Positions 54,597 to 64,000 of a DNA stretch of 64,000 bases are shown piece after piece. The notes below the pieces were generated by a model. The model was given only the letters and a program-made list of their open reading frames with translations. It did not search any database and was not told the DNA's origin. This DNA comes from Dimorphilus gyrociliatus (Eukaryota > Annelida > Polychaeta > Dinophilidae). The stretch spans positions 4,976,408 through 5,040,407 of the forward strand of contig CAJFCJ010000006.1 in the NCBI GenBank assembly GCA_904063045.1. Direction: 5' to 3'. The translations under genes were made by a program, and so were the position numbers. How positions within the stretch are numbered: position 1 is the first letter of the stretch; each line of letters starts with the position of its first letter.

Positions 54597-55626
54597 TCAA
54601 TTTTTCAAAACCTCTTTTTTTCGCTCACGAGTATCTAATGATAGTTACGGAAAAAAGTTTGATTTATTAGAAATGTCTAAAAAGACAACCATTTAATAAA
54701 ATTAAAAGTTTCCCCCTAGATTTTAAGTGAAAAATTTATTTTTTATAATTTTTAAAACTCATTTTATCTTTAAAAAAGAAAAATAGTAAAAAAGACATGC
54801 CTTTGACGAATGTAATTCTAAGAGTTATAAAGCTTTACGGTGTCCTATATTGGTTTGCTGTAAATTTAAATTATTAGGTACGTTATAATTTCTAGACCAT
54901 TTCTAGATCTCTTAGAAGGGGGAAAAGAGATAATTTTCTGGCAAGTTTTAATAAAATAATGGTTGACATTCTTTATTGATGCATAGTTTATGTCGATATT
55001 TTTTTATTTTTCAAAAAGTAGGAAAGCAAAATGTTTCGATTTATATGTAATTAAAGTGGAAAATTGGAGATATATCTAATAAACTATTCATATGCAGATT
55101 GTGTATTTCAACTGTTGGGATAGCTTTTCATTTTTAAACAAGTCAAGAAGAGTAGAAGCTATCAAATATTTACGAGTGTAAGGTATCTAATTCATTAGTC
55201 TACCAATGAATAATATATTCATTGCTACAATATTCTTAGGAGAAGATCTATGTGCAAACAATTTAATAATTTACTCGTATGGTTTTCATTTAAGATTTGT
55301 TACTAAATAGTAAAAGGAGTTGTTATTAGTGTTTTTTACAAACTACATGGGCTAATAATTTCTTTTTAACAGATTAATTATTCACTAAATGAATTTTTAT
55401 TGATATTTTTCGTCACAAATCGAATTTCTGTGCTGCTTTTGCAGAGAAATTGGCGGCTTTTTTATTCAACCCCGTTTACCGCCATTTTGACCATGTGACC
55501 GGAAACAAAACATTAGTTTACACTAGTAACGACGAAATTTGGAACAAAAATTTAATAAACACTCGAAATAGTTTTAAAGTAACTTTTAAACTATTGGGAT
55601 AACATTAAATCCGTATAATATCAGCA
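54597..55626. other. Divergent intergenic (PUS1 and C11orf65-like promoters)
   Basis: About 1.0 kb, very AT-rich except at 55435-55510, where a GC-richer patch carries a near-consensus X-box (55495-55506). No coding frame is seen. Confidence 0.5.
55495..55506 (+). promoter_or_regulatory. RFX X-box-like element upstream of C11orf65-like gene
   Basis: Reads GTGACCGGAAAC, which matches GTNRCC-RGYAAC with one mismatch (A for Y) and no spacer. It lies about 120 nt before the ATG. Confidence 0.5.
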
Positions 55627-57208
55627 ATGACCCAGCCAGAACCGGATATCAGGTCATCAAAAAGTGCTCAGAGTGGTCGAAGTATCAAGATTAAAATTCC
55701 AACACCTGCTCCACTAAGAGGAGATGAATCACCTGTGTCATACAAGTCTTTTAAATCAGCCGGTGTGTCTCCTATAAGAGGAGCAAGCGCGGCTTCTATC
55801 AAACGATCGGAAAGCGTAACAGTAAAAGTAGGCATCGATGGAGTCCTTGATGAAGACCCTCCAATATCCATAAGATCAGCCCCGAGAACTTTCGGAGTAA
55901 GTGCTGCCATCCGTAAAACACCTCAACGAAGTAAACCTCCTTCTAGGTAAATAATGTAAAATACACTTATATCCATAGTCGTTGTTTTTAATAATATTTT
56001 CTTTTAAAATTGCCTTAAAGGAGCCCAATGTCCAGATACGCTTTAAAGATAGAAAGAGCATGGATATCTTATAGAAACCGTCAAATGTTCAAATTACTTA
56101 AGCATTCTGTTTGTGTTGCGGTAAGGAGATACGCATAGTCATATTTTAAAGGAGAGAACATCTTAAATAATTTTCATATTTTCTATAGGAAAATTCATTG
56201 TCTCGTGAAATTCTAAGAAAGGTTTGCCCAAAGGAGGCTGCGTTCTTTAATGATAAAAGTGTTTCTCTTAAAGTTCGCCTCCGGTTTGGTGGCTTAGAAT
56301 TTCCACCAAAAATATTCTTTAAGGTATATCTTTCCAATAAACTAAACGTGAAGTATGTATCCGGCAAGAGGGCTATAAAAGCTGGATCGGAAGCCGCCAG
56401 GGATGCATGTGACTTGATGGGCAGAAGAAATTTTTATGATTTAATCATAAAAGATTTATTGCATGAAAGGTCTCACGGAGTTAGTGATGAGGTAGATGTT
56501 ACAACTCTTAAAGATTATATGCAGGTATGCATTTCATTTACTTACTAAAAATAGCAGAAAATTAATATATACTTTTCTTATATTTCAACTAGTACACTAG
56601 TTTACTTGATGAAATGCCAGCGAGCATGGGCGGCAAAGAGAACTGCTGGAGGCAGTTAACTTTAGAAAGTAAGTGGAAAATTCATTTTTCAATTCTAATT
56701 AATAAAAAAGGATATAGCATGTTGAATATATTCATTGATTACTATAATTTTTTTTTAAATAGACCTATCAAGGCAAACCTTATTTTATGATGTAGTCGAT
56801 TTCCTATATAATAATCGACTAACTCAGAAACTTATTGATAACCTTCCTATTCTTCTCTCATTACCTAATAATGAAGATGTTCAAAAGTTACATGTTGAAG
56901 TATTATCGCAGTATAGACCACCTATTAATAAGTTTAGACCTGTCAATATGACTGCAGTCACATCAACATCTAGAAGGTCAAGACAGGCTCTTGAAAGGGC
57001 GTCTAAAATGCGAGAGTTATATACAGCAGGTGAGGAGACGCTCATAAACGACGATAATGAGGAGGAAGAATGGGAAAAGGAGGCTAAAGAACTTTTTGAA
57101 TGGACAAAAGAATTAAGCTTTCATGACGATTTAATTGAAACTCCTAGGCCAATTAATACATCCCATTATAATGTACGAACAATGCAGGAGCATTCGTACA
57201 CATTTTAA
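55627..57208 (+). CDS. C11orf65/MFI-like protein
   Basis: Five exons (55627-55948, about 56022-56119, about 56190-56524, about 56593-56669 and about 56761-57208) give about 430 residues. A basic, serine/proline-rich N-terminus is followed by an IQ-like helix (ALKIERAWISYRNRQMFKLLKH), then the diagnostic block: SREILRKVCPKEAAFF, VRLRFGGLEFPPKIFFKVY. Near the C-terminus, RSRQALERASKMRELY and EWEKEAKELFEWTKELSFHDDLI match the W-tN-LNFD-Y pattern at the end of vertebrate C11orf65. That protein was named mitochondrial fission regulator interactor (MFI); its testis and cilia expression is better supported than its mechanism. Function here is unproven. The X-box-like element upstream supports a ciliary link. 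It converges on SPATA7 with 200 nt between stops. Confidence 0.7.
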
Positions 57209-57409
57209 TTGATTTAGGAAAAGAATTATTTTATAAAAATAACAAAAAAAATATATTTTATAAAATAAGATTTCTCTATTTATTCTTGAATTCCCAAACA
57301 ATAATAAGTTCAACCGAAAGAGAAACAAGACAGTTAAAAAGAGGACGGAGTAGAAATAGCATAGTTGTAGTTTCAGAAAAAAAGATTATCACAAGAAATC
57401 AAGAAATAG

Positions 57410-58672
57410 TTAATCGGAATCTTCGTAAAGTTCTTCAGTATTTTCTAAATGTAATTCATAATCAGTTATATGGTTCAAGTTTTTCCTTGGAGTAGGAGTC
57501 GGTAGTAAGTCATCCGTTTGAGAAGTCCACTCAGCCGTCGTGTCATTCGTAACAGACGTCATAACAGAACTCTGAGTTCTAGCTGATCTCGGAGGAGGTT
57601 GTGGAGGGCGCTTTAAAGTACTACCATGACCGAAACCTTCGTCATGATCAGTGTCGTCCGGCACACCTAGGTTAACTTTCAAATCTTGCAATTCAGCTCT
57701 CATTCTTTCGACACTCAATTCATTTTTGCGCTTTTGAATGTGACTTTCAAAGACCTGATTAAGCATTCTATTCGTGTAAATACCACGATCTAATATATCA
57801 GTTGTAACTTCATGCACAAAATCCAAATATTTTAGCTCATCCTGTGTCAGATTGGATTCCCTGTGGACAGCGGCATTTCTGTTTACAGTTTTTTGTCTAA
57901 CTTGGGCGTTTTTAGCCTGCTCCTTAAGCCATTTATAATTATCTGCGTCCACTGATATATCCAATGGAGGTATGGAAGAATCTCTCTGCCTATTTAAGTC
58001 TCTACTGACCAATGTTTCATCCATTGAGCTTGCTGGTCTACTGGCAGATCTCTGAGTATATTTTGGTCCTGCAGTTCCAGAACGGTAGCATCTCATTCCA
58101 ACTAATCTGAAACATTTTTGAAATGTTCTTAAAGAAGATTCAAATAAAATATCATTTGATAAAAATTATTACCTTGATTCAACGTTCGGTTTGGTTTTCA
58201 GAGTTCTTGGCGTAAAAGCAGCCGGCTCTGTAAATTTATGACTTTGAATATTCAAAACATCTCTGTCTGAACCATGAACATGAGTAGTAGAAAATGATGA
58301 CGTTTTCGTTCGTGTTCTAGGTTCGGATACTTGTTGCTGTCTGACGCTCGTATCCTCTCTAATACCCATTGCAACTTCCCTTCTTATTCTATCACGTACT
58401 ACAGGGCAATCCACCAGCGATTTAGGAGTTTTATTATCAATTGCAGATTTAACTTTAGCAATTTTATCATAGTGAGCTCGAAAGTGGGCGTCTACCAGAG
58501 ACTGAGTAGAAAATTTTGATGACGTTGGAGCGTAAGCGCTGCTTTTTAGGCCTAAGTGACCTCGCAGTGTTTCTGTAAAGAGTAAAAATCATTCGTAACA
58601 GGAAAAAAAACAAGGTAAAAATGACTTACCCGGCTTGGTGTGTTTTTCACGCTCTTCCTTGTCGACTATCAT
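57410..58672 (-). CDS. SPATA7: SPATA7-like photoreceptor/ciliary protein
   Basis: Three exons: about 58626-58672 (MIVDKEEREKHTKP), about 58174-58573 and 57410-about 58107; about 380 residues, shorter than the vertebrate protein (about 600). The N-terminal GHLGLKSSAYAPTS and LVDAHFRAHYDKIAKVKSAID match the SPATA7 start (KGHLSxKSNAF, LVxxHMxxHYNKIxxAKxAxD). The FTPRTLKT motif is conserved exactly. The central LKYLDFVHEVTTDILDRGIYTNRMLNQVFESHI matches the signature helix ending FERHI. The C-terminus is polar, with PPQPPPR and an acidic end. In vertebrates SPATA7 sits at the connecting cilium with RPGRIP1, and its loss causes retinal degeneration. It shares a 720-nt divergent promoter region with CDK1 and has an X-box-like half site about 66 nt upstream. 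Confidence 0.85.
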
Positions 58673-59391
58673 GTTGAAATGATAAGTAATTTCATAAAAA
58701 AATAGGTGAATTTGGGGTCATAACGCTCGCCATCTTGTTTCCAAGCACGCAAAGTTGTTTAGTCTGGTTCTTATTCGTTGTCGATAGGGCAAGTTCCGTC
58801 CAGTTGACTTTTTGAACAGTGATAAAAGATAGCAGTTATCGAACGATAGACAATCTTTCTCAATAAAACTTATAGATACAACTCTAAATTACTATATCGT
58901 AATATATATTGATGTGTTTTTGTCGGAAACTTCTTGTAAAATAACGGACGAAAGAGACTACATGGAAAAGCATAGGCCAAAATTTCCACATACATTATTA
59001 ATGCTGTTGAAGTTTAAAAATAGTTCAATATGTTCAAAACATTGTATTCAGACCTGAATTCTGTACATGGATTACGCATAGGCTTTCTTCTTTTTCTTGA
59101 AATATCCTTGTTGACCTTAACCTTCTCGCGCGCTAAATATGAATATACAAAGAAAAATGAATCAAAAGCAAAACTGTCAAGCAAATATCTTCTCTTTCTT
59201 TGTTCAATTTCATAAGAATTACTAGATTTAGGGAATATTTTAATTGTTAGGTTCTTTAAATAAGCTAAATATAGAATAAAAAAAATGTGGACCTTTGTCT
59301 CAATTCTAAACAAGTTTAAGCATGTAAGTTATTGATTCGAGCGATAATAAATTTTGTAAAAATATTAGTAAATATAGAGATATGGAAGCAA
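58673..59391. other. Divergent intergenic (SPATA7 and CDK1 promoters)
   Basis: About 720 bases. The SPATA7-proximal part is GC-richer and holds an X-box-like sequence (58737-58748). Open frames at 59014-59313 on both strands have no motif. Confidence 0.5.
58737..58748 (-). promoter_or_regulatory. Weak RFX X-box-like element upstream of SPATA7
   Basis: The minus strand reads GTGCTTGGAAAC. The right half matches RGYAAC with one mismatch; the left half is poor. It lies about 66 nt before the SPATA7 ATG. Confidence 0.35.
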
Positions 59392-59585
59392 GTAAGAATA
59401 TTATATCTCATCTTTAGATAGTGCTAAATTAATGTATCATTAATGAGCTCATTTTATGCATTTAGATCGCGTTGATGATTATCTAAAATTGGAAAAAATT
59501 GGAGAAGGTTCGTAGTAATGCAATTGTATTGTTAAATTTTGTGTTAGAAAGCTGAATAAGCATAAATATGAAAAATGAATGAATG

Positions 59586-59621
<36 letters not shown>

Positions 59622-60828
59622 CGGGGGGGAGAGATAAAGATTATATATATACATATACGACTACTCTTTTAGTAGTTTTTCATGAGGATTATAACCGAAA
59701 ACATATTCTTTAGGTACATATGGAGTCGTTTATAAAGCAAAAAATGTTAAAACAAATACGCTTGTGGCTTTGAAAAAGCTTAGGATTGAAAGTGATGGCG
59801 AAGGTATACCTGGAACTGCTATAAGAGAAATATCATTACTTAAAGAGATGCAACATGAAAATATCGTAAGGTAAGCTTTCTTTTGATTGTTTACTCTATT
59901 AAATGTTTACCAATTTGTTCGCTTTATCACTGTCTTTACTAATTGTTTTAGTTTAATTGACGTTTTGATGGAAGAAAGTAGGTTGTATTTGGTATTTGAA
60001 TATCTTAAAATGGATCTTAGAAGATATATGGAAAAGTTTGAAGGTAATTCAGGAATGTCAATGTCTTTAATTCAGGTATTTTCAATTAAATTACTTAACC
60101 TTATTATTAATAATTAAGTATATATGTTTATGTTCTTCTGATAGAGCTATTTTCGTCAAATTCTTACTGGTCTTAGTTATTGTCACGAAAGAAGGATTCT
60201 ACATAGGGATTTGAAACCTCAAAATCTTCTTATAAACGAAACTGGAATTATTAAACTAGCTGATTTTGGCTTGGCAAGAGCGTTTGGAATACCAGTTCGA
60301 GTTTATACTCATGAAGTTGTTACACTATGGTATAGGGCTCCTGAAATTCTATTAGGTTCTCTCAGATATTCAATTGGTCTTGATGTATGGTCGGCTGGTT
60401 GTATATTTGCCGAAATGTGTAATAAAAAGCCATTATTTCAAGGCGACTCCGAAATTGATCAATTATTAAGAATCTTTAGAACTTTAAGTACACCTTCGAA
60501 TAAAATTTGGCCCGGTGTTGAAGAATTACCAGAATATAAATCGCTATTTCCAAAATGGCGGGAAAACGTATTAAATGAAAAATGCCCTAATTTGGATGAG
60601 AATGGCTTAGATTTGCTCAAAGTTGTTTTTTTTTCTTGTTAATATAGTCATTACTTAAATATACATAAGAAATATTTTTTTTTCATCAAATAGAAAATGC
60701 TGACTTACGATCCCGCTCAGAGAATAACTTGTAGAACAGCATTAAAACATATATTCTTTCAAACTTCATATACGGATTACGAAGAGAAACGAAATTCAAA
60801 TCAAGAGATTCAATTAGAAGAAATTTAA
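59392..60828 (+). CDS. CDK1: Cyclin-dependent kinase 1 (cdc2)
   Basis: The mitotic Ser/Thr kinase that pairs with cyclins A/B. Six exons: 59392-59401 (10 nt, MEA plus one base), 59466-59507, about 59715-59871, about 59952-60075, about 60146-60621 and about 60693-60828; about 310 residues. Landmarks: the glycine loop [12 protein letters not shown] with inhibitory T and Y, catalytic lysine in VALKKLR, the C-helix [56 protein letters not shown] with the activating threonine, [15 protein letters not shown], and [11 protein letters not shown]. The [10 protein letters not shown] block and VRVYTHE favour CDK1 over CDK2. The cyclin-binding helix reads PGTAIRE, not PSTAIRE, an unusual change. The C-terminus is extended by about 15 polar, glutamate-rich residues. 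A GA microsatellite lies in intron 2. Confidence 0.94.
59590..59619. repeat. GA microsatellite in intron
   Basis: A GA run followed by a G-rich patch (to about 59632) in the second intron of CDK1. Confidence 0.9.
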
Positions 60829-61189
60829 TGAATTATATTCTATATATGTATATTTATAATTTATCTGTTCCATTTTTATTTTAGTTTTGATTCAATTGTC
60901 TTCTTTATTAATTTTTTGGGGAGAATAATTCTTTGTGTTCAAATAAAAATGAAAAAATAAAAATATTATTGAAAGCATTGATATTATCTAAAATATTTTA
61001 ATTGATTAAATCAGGTTTTTTTTTAATGTTTTATTATTAAAATAATAATTCATTGATGGGTGAAAAAGTAAAGTTTTTTTTATCTGCTTAAATGCTAATA
61101 GTCTCTTCATATATATATATTACCCACGAAATATTGAATTAATGAAATATGATTGAATGTTTATACTTTAATCTATTATTTACATTTTT
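60829..61189. other. Convergent 3' region
   Basis: About 360 bases between the CDK1 and SPAG8 stops. AT-rich, with an AATAAA signal at about 60941 for CDK1; probably overlapping 3' UTRs. Confidence 0.5.
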
Positions 61190-61935
61190 GGCCAATTGTC
61201 TTGTTCGTATGGTTTAGGATCGTCGAATCTTTCCGAAATTGGCTTTGAGAATGATGTATTTTTCCTGAAGCATGAATCAAAATTCTTATCTTGAGATTTA
61301 CCCTAAAGAATTAAATGATTAGATTAAATGTTTTATATGTTTTGTCTTCTATATTGAAAATCTTTACGTGTATTTTATCCCTATGTTCTGTCCAAAAAGT
61401 GGCAGGCTGTTCTTTCAGGTGATGAGCGGCGGTTGGCGTAGGGAATTTAGATTCAAAAGGTTCCATATGAAAATCAGATTTGGTTATTGACATCCTTAAT
61501 TCTTTTTTCTCTGCTTCGCTGAGTTCTGTCTCTTTAGCTTCTTCTTCTTTAACTTGTCTTAATGCTTCTTGAAACATCATCATCTCTTCCAATTGACCTT
61601 TTCTTCCCTTAAATTTATCGCAAGGTAGACTATCAGGTGGCCTGAAAGCATCTCGAATTGTCGTCATATTAGCTGTACTACCATCAAATTCAGTTGTTAG
61701 AATTCCTTTATGACCATTTTTTAGGATTTGAGCAAGACTTTTATCGCTTTCACTTAATTTTTGAGGATCAATGTGCGATACATTGCGCTAAAAAAAAGGA
61801 ATATATTAGGAGGGATGTGAGTAAAACATTTAACTTTAGAGAACAAGGTACCTCTTCAACCCAATTTTCTAAAAGACATTTCGAATTTGAGTTGTTTACT
61901 CTAATTTCATTTCGGCCTTGATTTATTGTCGCCAT
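61190..61935 (-). CDS. SPAG8: SPAG8-like microtubule inner protein
   Basis: Three exons: about 61851-61935 (ATG at 61935), about 61366-61789 and 61190-about 61301; about 205 residues, matching the conserved C-terminal half of vertebrate SPAG8, whose long repetitive N-terminus is absent here. Motifs in order: KCLLENWVEERNVSHID (family NW-EERAT-LD), NGHKGILTT (GHRGLLT), DAFRPPD and GRKGQLEEMMMFQ (GKREAMLEMLL), DFHMEPFESKFPTPTAAHHL, KEQPATFWTEH (RQEQPETFW), and FDSCFRKNTSFSKPI (LDTPFRKNCSFSTPV). SPAG8 lies inside the lumen of axonemal doublet microtubules in motile cilia and sperm flagella. A strong X-box-like element lies 65 nt upstream. Confidence 0.85.
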
Positions 61936-62602
61936 CGTATTCCTACAATTAATTTCTTTTCTCTTACAAAGATCTCAAAAACCTCCTTTTGCTTGTAAAG
62001 TTGCCAATGGAAACTCTAGACAGGCTCCTAAAAATAGCCTTTAGACTGGTTCTAAAAAATATTAATATTTTCTTTGACATAAAAGTAGGTCTTGCGTTTG
62101 ACCTTAATAAGAGTTCAAAATTCAAGTTGATCTACTTGAAAACGTACTATTTTTTTTATAGAATAGGCCCTTGTTACTATAACTATATACAGTTTAAAAG
62201 AAAGTATGATAATTTTTGTATAATTATTCAATTCCTTATATTCTTTATGATAAATTATTTATCTATTGCAATGGTGATAAGAGAACATTCTTTAATTTTT
62301 TATACATACAATAATATAACTATATCATTTTAATAGAGGGTAGAATAGAATAGTCTGCAATTTACATGAATATCGTAAAATGGTTGAAAAAGTTGGAAAT
62401 ATTGTTTTATTTACCAAATTAAAATAACAAAGAAGTGGAAAGGTAGTTTTTTTTATTGTGTAGCAATAGGACCACGTTTAGATTCTATATTATCTTTGAA
62501 AGTTGTTTTTGTCCAAGTTGTTGTCATATATTAAATGTTGAACAGGTAGTTAAAATACTTTACTAGTTGATTAATTATTTAGGTTTGATACGTCTTCACG
62601 AA
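61936..62602. other. Divergent intergenic (SPAG8 and GDPGP1 promoters)
   Basis: About 670 bases, AT-rich beyond the X-box-like element at 62000-62014. The plus-strand frame 61989-62333 has no motif and covers the SPAG8 promoter, so it is not called. Confidence 0.5.
62000..62014 (-). promoter_or_regulatory. RFX X-box-like element upstream of SPAG8
   Basis: The plus strand reads GTTGCCAATGGAAAC, a near-palindrome matching GTNRCC-N3-RGYAAC with one mismatch. It lies 65 nt before the SPAG8 ATG, where functional X-boxes of ciliary genes typically sit. Confidence 0.6.
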
Positions 62603-64000
62603 ATGGTCCTATACTTTACCTATCGATGTAAGTTTTTAATATCCTTATACCGCGTATTTTATTTAATTCTGTGTTTCAATTTTCAAATGTTTCTTTAAAT
62701 TCGCTATTCTTAAAACAGATCAAAACTATTACATATTAGTTGGTTTGACTGCTGTGATACTGTTAATTGGTGCAAATTATAATATGGCAGTAAATAAATC
62801 AAATACTGTATGTAATATTCAAACTATATATGCTGACATTGTCGCTTTAAATATTATATATTAATTTATTTACAAATAAAGGATTCAAATGTTTACGTTT
62901 ACGAAAGTAGTAGTTTTATCGAATATTCAAGCAATTGGTCTGTTTCATCGTTCAGTAAGGTTAGTATTAAATGATAAAATTAATAATATAAGTATCTTAA
63001 TGATTACAGTAATTCTTATCTTTATTAATAGTTTGATGAACTACTAAGGTCAAGATGGGAAGAAAGAATGAAAGTAAATTGTTTCAAATATTCGTGGAAG
63101 AAGATAAAAACAAAGGTTTTGGGTGGAAAATATCATTTTGTCATTCAAGTTAGACTATTTAGCTTATTATATTTGAAAATATTACATCAATGAATGTTTT
63201 ATTATAGCTGAATCCCGATAGAGCAAATAAAAGAAAGGCGACTGTAACGGGTGTTTCTATGCCCTTCGATACATCGAAATTTCATTTTGGTAAAGTTCTT
63301 TCCAGTTGCGAAGTAATGTTTGAAATGTATTCGATAGAGAATGATAAACATTTCTTACAAACTAAATATCCTTATGCAATAAATGAGCTAAACGAGTTAA
63401 GCGTATCGCAATCGCCAGTAAATAATTAACTAATAACTCATTAATTATTTTATTTAATAAACGGTTTTGAATAGAGTCCAGCAGATAAACACTACCTCAT
63501 TATCAATGTTAATCCTTTCGATTTTGGACACTTTTTAATAGTACCTAATCTGCATATGAACTTTCCACAAAGGTTATCAATTACCGGAGCAAGAATGGGA
63601 ATTGAAACAATATTAATGACGAATAGCCCGTAAGTATAATTAAGTATGAACAATATTAATATTTAAGATATTTATAGTATATTTTGTTTGTATTTGCAGG
63701 GCATTCAGAGTTGGATTCAACAGTTTAGGTGCGGTTGCTTCAGTGAACCATCAACATTTACATGGATGGTATTTAAATCATCCATTATATATTGAAACAG
63801 CTGTAAATACTTTCATAGATTGTTGTTTACTTATTTTGTGTATATATTTAAAAAGTGAAAAGAAACCTAAGGTAGACTTTAGATAAATATTGTTTGTATG
63901 TTTATCAACAGAGAGGTAGGAAGATAAGTAAAAACATCTTTGAAATTGTTGACGCGCCTATACCGGCTATAGCCCTTCAGAAGAAAGATTTAGATGTGAT
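62603..64000 (+). CDS. GDPGP1: GDP-D-glucose phosphorylase (GDPGP1/VTC2-like), 5' part
   Basis: Phosphorolyses GDP-D-glucose to D-glucose-1-phosphate and GDP, a cleanup reaction; plant VTC2 homologues act on GDP-L-galactose. At least seven exons start at the ATG at 62603 ([15 protein letters not shown]...), and the gene runs off the right edge. Residues about 13-29 ([17 protein letters not shown]) form a likely membrane segment, which the soluble vertebrate enzyme lacks. Then [14 protein letters not shown], the NPDRANKRK block, [21 protein letters not shown]-like [39 protein letters not shown] with the HIT-type HxHxH nucleotidyl-transfer motif (about 63740-63770), and APIPAIAL. The catalytic histidines are intact. 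The C-terminal third is outside the window. Confidence 0.85.

Noticed and set aside
61989-62333. Plus-strand open frame of 114 codons in the SPAG8/GDPGP1 promoter region
   Set aside because: Its composition is that of AT-rich noise (I, F, K, Y, N), there are no splice links to the GDPGP1 exons, and it covers the SPAG8 promoter.

Overview
This is nuclear DNA from a small animal with a compact, AT-rich, intron-bearing genome. Coding exons are separated by many very short introns (often about 50-130 nt, GT...AG). Genes lie on both strands with small gaps, and GA/CT and TA microsatellites are common between genes and in introns. The gene set is bilaterian: a DEG/ENaC channel, an alpha/epsilon-sarcoglycan tail, a myosuppressin/sex-peptide-type peptide receptor, a membrane guanylyl cyclase, CtBP, heparan sulfate NDST, and several cilia/sperm proteins. 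I infer an invertebrate, most plausibly a miniaturised lophotrochozoan such as an annelid of the Dimorphilus type, but nothing here fixes the species. No bacterial genes, CRISPR array, transposase or viral gene was seen.

Layout, left to right. 1-2.5 kb: the 3' part of mitochondrial-type glycerol-3-phosphate acyltransferase (+). 2.9-5.1 kb: DEG/ENaC channel (+). 5.2-6.5 kb: thymidylate synthase (-). Then 2.8 kb of non-coding DNA. 9.3-9.8 kb: an HSP20-like protein (-). 10.5-14.9 kb: an ankyrin-rich TRP channel with a TRPV-like pore (-). 15.7-16.5 kb: C-terminal exons of a sarcoglycan (-). 17.7-18.9 kb: an intronless peptide GPCR (-). 20.5-21.7 kb: MOGAT/DGAT2 acyltransferase (-). 22.3-27.7 kb: receptor guanylyl cyclase (+). 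29.1-29.9 kb: a c-type lysozyme-fold protein lacking both catalytic acids (+). 32.2-32.8 kb: a secreted PEBP (+). 33.5-36.6 kb: a TPR-UBA-RRM-CCCH protein (-). 36.8-37.4 kb: a small cysteine-containing protein of unknown function (-). 38.0-40.3 kb: CtBP (-). 42.1-43.6 kb: MAEA/GID9 ubiquitin-ligase subunit (+). 44.6-47.4 kb: NDST (-). 48.6-50.1 kb: TEX36-like (+). 50.9-52.7 kb: PCED1-like (+). 52.8-54.6 kb: PUS1 (-). 55.6-57.2 kb: C11orf65/MFI-like (+). 57.4-58.7 kb: SPATA7 (-). 59.4-60.8 kb: CDK1 (+). 61.2-61.9 kb: SPAG8 (-). 62.6 kb to the end: GDP-D-glucose phosphorylase (+, runs off the window).

Most genes are unrelated neighbours, as is usual in a compact animal genome; there are no operons. 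The clearest theme is the right-hand 14 kb. Four genes there (TEX36-, C11orf65-, SPATA7- and SPAG8-like) belong to families tied to cilia or sperm axonemes, and each has an RFX X-box-like element upstream, two of them near-consensus. The most unusual proteins are the catalytically dead lysozyme-fold protein, the TRP channel joining about 16 ankyrin repeats to a TRPV-like pore, a CDK1 with PGTAIRE in place of PSTAIRE, and the four-domain RNA-binding protein. Exon boundaries were derived by eye from GT/AG signals, reading frame and family similarity recalled from knowledge; no alignment or database search was run.
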